A stretch of DNA of 20,720 bases. Origin: Pelargonium cotyledonis. Taxonomy: Eukaryota > Streptophyta > Magnoliopsida > Geraniales > Geraniaceae. The notes below the pieces were generated by a model. It was not told where the DNA came from, ran no database searches, and saw only the letters and a program-made list of their open reading frames with translations. A program made the position numbers and the translations under genes. The stretch lies in contig JAYMTA010001297.1 of the NCBI GenBank assembly GCA_036897625.1, positions 1 through 20,720 on the forward strand. The letters are read 5' to 3'. Positions 19,360-20,720 of this stretch are shown piece after piece. Each line of letters opens with the position of its first letter. Positions within the stretch are counted from its first letter, which is position 1.

Positions 19360-20353
19360 TCATAGCGATATTGGCCGGATCTTGACTCCGGCAAGCACCA
19401 TACCACCCTTCCACCATTCACTCTCTGTTTCAAACATACCAAACTCCACATTTCCCACACTCCCACTTGAAATCTCGAATTCCCCCCCACGAATCTCGTG
19501 CCACGTCTCGTGTTTTCTCCGGTAAGACTCGAGCATCACGCTTCTTACCACTTCCTCTTCCCCGTCCACTCTCACCTTCAACTTGATTGGTACAGAATGC
19601 CACCCAAATGCGTCAATCTCAAACTTTACAACGTACCATATTTCATACTTTATTGCGCGAAATAGACGGGTAGGTACTTTTGTTGTGACTTGAATCCAAT
19701 TCACTTGAATGAGTTTTAGGCATTGTTTGAACCCAACAAACCTGAAATCAAATTAAATAACGTCATAACAAATGACACTACATGTAGTTGCATTACAAAT
19801 TACATTTGAAGACCTATTTCGATACAAAGTGTTTCTCCAACTTTCCAAAAAACCAAAAAAATTATAAACTTGTTTAATTGCACGGTTTTCTACTTGAAAA
19901 AAAAAAGCTAGAAAATAAAAAACTGTTTTTATTTTATTTTATTTTATTTCTCAATGAGTATCTATTATGCGTAAATGAAAAATGTTACAACTAAACAAGT
20001 TCTCTAAATTCTTCAAGTTTTTCATAGGGAAACGAAAATTGATAAACGAAAACTATTTTCTACAGCTGAACAAACCCTTAATTTCTTACTGAGATTCCTC
20101 ATCTGCGAATCTAACTGGTTGCCAATATCTGATATCATTTCCCCAAATGACGTTCAATGCTCTCACTGGTGCTATAAATGATCCTGGAACATCTGGATCA
20201 TCTGTGCAACAACCATCCTGTAAAACACAAACAAAAACATCAAGAAACCTTGCTAGTTGTACATATATATAGTTCAATAAACTGAAGTTCACTTACACAC
20301 TTCCAGTGAGGGCTGGAAATGGAATGGTCCCCAGCCCTCTCCACACAATCCAT
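19360..20353 (-). CDS. PHLOEM PROTEIN 2-like (PP2-A type, Nictaba-related) protein, three exons
   Basis: Three exons on the minus strand: 20353-20297, 20217-20090 and 19741-19360 (TGA 19362-19360). Splice sites are GT-AG and the phases agree, giving 188 residues, within the range of small PP2-A proteins. Exon 2 encodes VRALNVIWGNDIRYWQPV, the characteristic start of the PP2 fold. Exon 3 encodes CLKLIQVNWIQVTTKVPT, then GWHSVPIKLKVRV, and the closing motif EWWKGGMVLAGVKIRPI. Members of this family are soluble carbohydrate-binding or phloem-associated proteins, often stress- or defence-responsive. The N-terminus (MDCVERAGDHSISSPHWK) has no signal peptide, so a cytosolic or nuclear location is expected. 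The start ATG at 20353-20351 is the weakest part of the model, because an upstream exon could exist. No frame-breaking lesion is visible. Confidence 0.85.
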
Positions 20354-20430
20354 CTTCTGTTCCAAAACAATTCAACTTAGATTTCAAGATTGTGAAGACA
20401 GATAGATATATAAGCTTGGAAAAAGGTACA

Positions 20431-20500
20431 TTTTAGTCTTGATCTATCCAATTCGTGCCGTTTTAGTCCCTCACCTTTAAAACGTGCCGTCCAAGTCCAA
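20431..20500. repeat. Tandem ~30-bp units of a dispersed repeat
   Basis: Unit 1 (20431-20460) begins TTTTAGTCTTGATC and ends CGTGCCG. Unit 2 (20461-20489) begins TTTTAGTCCCTCAC and again ends CGTGCCG. A partial third unit (TCCAAGTCC) follows. The wording 'ttttagtccct' and, further right, 'gctgatgtggcaa' is common in dispersed plant repeats. The element may extend to the window end, so its class cannot be set. The stretch 20354-20430 should contain the promoter of the PP2-like gene. Confidence 0.5.
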
Positions 20501-20720
20501 AGGTAAACACATAATGCTAAATTAGTGCAAAGTTAAGCAAAAAACGAGGCGCACAAAGACATTCCCGTCAAAATTTTTATCGGAACCGTTAACTGCTCAT
20601 TAAAATATTATTTTTAATACTAATTTGCTGATGTGGCAATAATTAGTATTATTATATTAGTTTTTTAACATTATTACATTTAAATAAATTATTTATAATA
20701 TGATTTTACTATTTTACCCT
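20501..20720. other. AT-rich window end, probably repeat-derived
   Basis: No coding sequence or RNA gene is visible. The run 'aatattatttttaatacta' and following TA-rich DNA look like the interior of the repeat that starts near 20431, which appears to continue past the window edge. Confidence 0.35.

Overview
This is a stretch of plant nuclear DNA, almost certainly from a eudicot. It is AT-rich, with spliced genes, canonical GT-AG introns, telo-box promoter motifs and small MITE-type insertions. It encodes typical plant proteins: a lumenal cytochrome c6A, an LCAT-type phospholipase and a phloem-lectin-like protein. Nothing suggests a bacterial, organellar or viral origin. I cannot name the species from the sequence.

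Layout from left to right. The first ~200 bases may hold the tail of another gene (weak). Bases 300-910 carry an unusual cluster of CACGTG motifs, partly in inverted repeats, and a 241-bp hAT-like MITE. An intronless ISY1 splicing-factor gene follows on + (1045-1953). About 3.1 kb without a recognisable gene comes next. Cytochrome c6A lies on - in six exons (5078-7425), and its second intron holds a second MITE. A ~1 kb divergent intergenic region separates it from an LCAT4-like phospholipase locus on + in eleven exons (8409-14927). The ribosomal protein eL27 gene is on - (16760-17164), with site II and telo-box elements upstream. After 2.2 kb that includes a poly(A)-tailed retroposon remnant, a small phloem protein 2 (PP2)-like gene lies on - (19360-20353). 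The window ends in a repeat with tandem ~30-bp units.

The most notable observation is the LCAT4-like locus. All eleven exons are recognisable, and the splice phases agree at every junction except one. Yet the reading frame is broken by three separate in-frame stops (8634 TAA, 13213 TAA, 14643 TAG), and at the end of exon 10 the only usable donor is two bases out of register. It therefore reads as a recently inactivated gene, or as an assembly or haplotype artefact to be excluded.

The genes do not form a pathway. They are housekeeping genes (ISY1 in pre-mRNA splicing, eL27 in translation), a chloroplast lumen cytochrome, a broken lipid-hydrolase gene and a lectin-like gene that happen to be neighbours. 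I found no CRISPR array, tRNA, rRNA or intact transposase gene.
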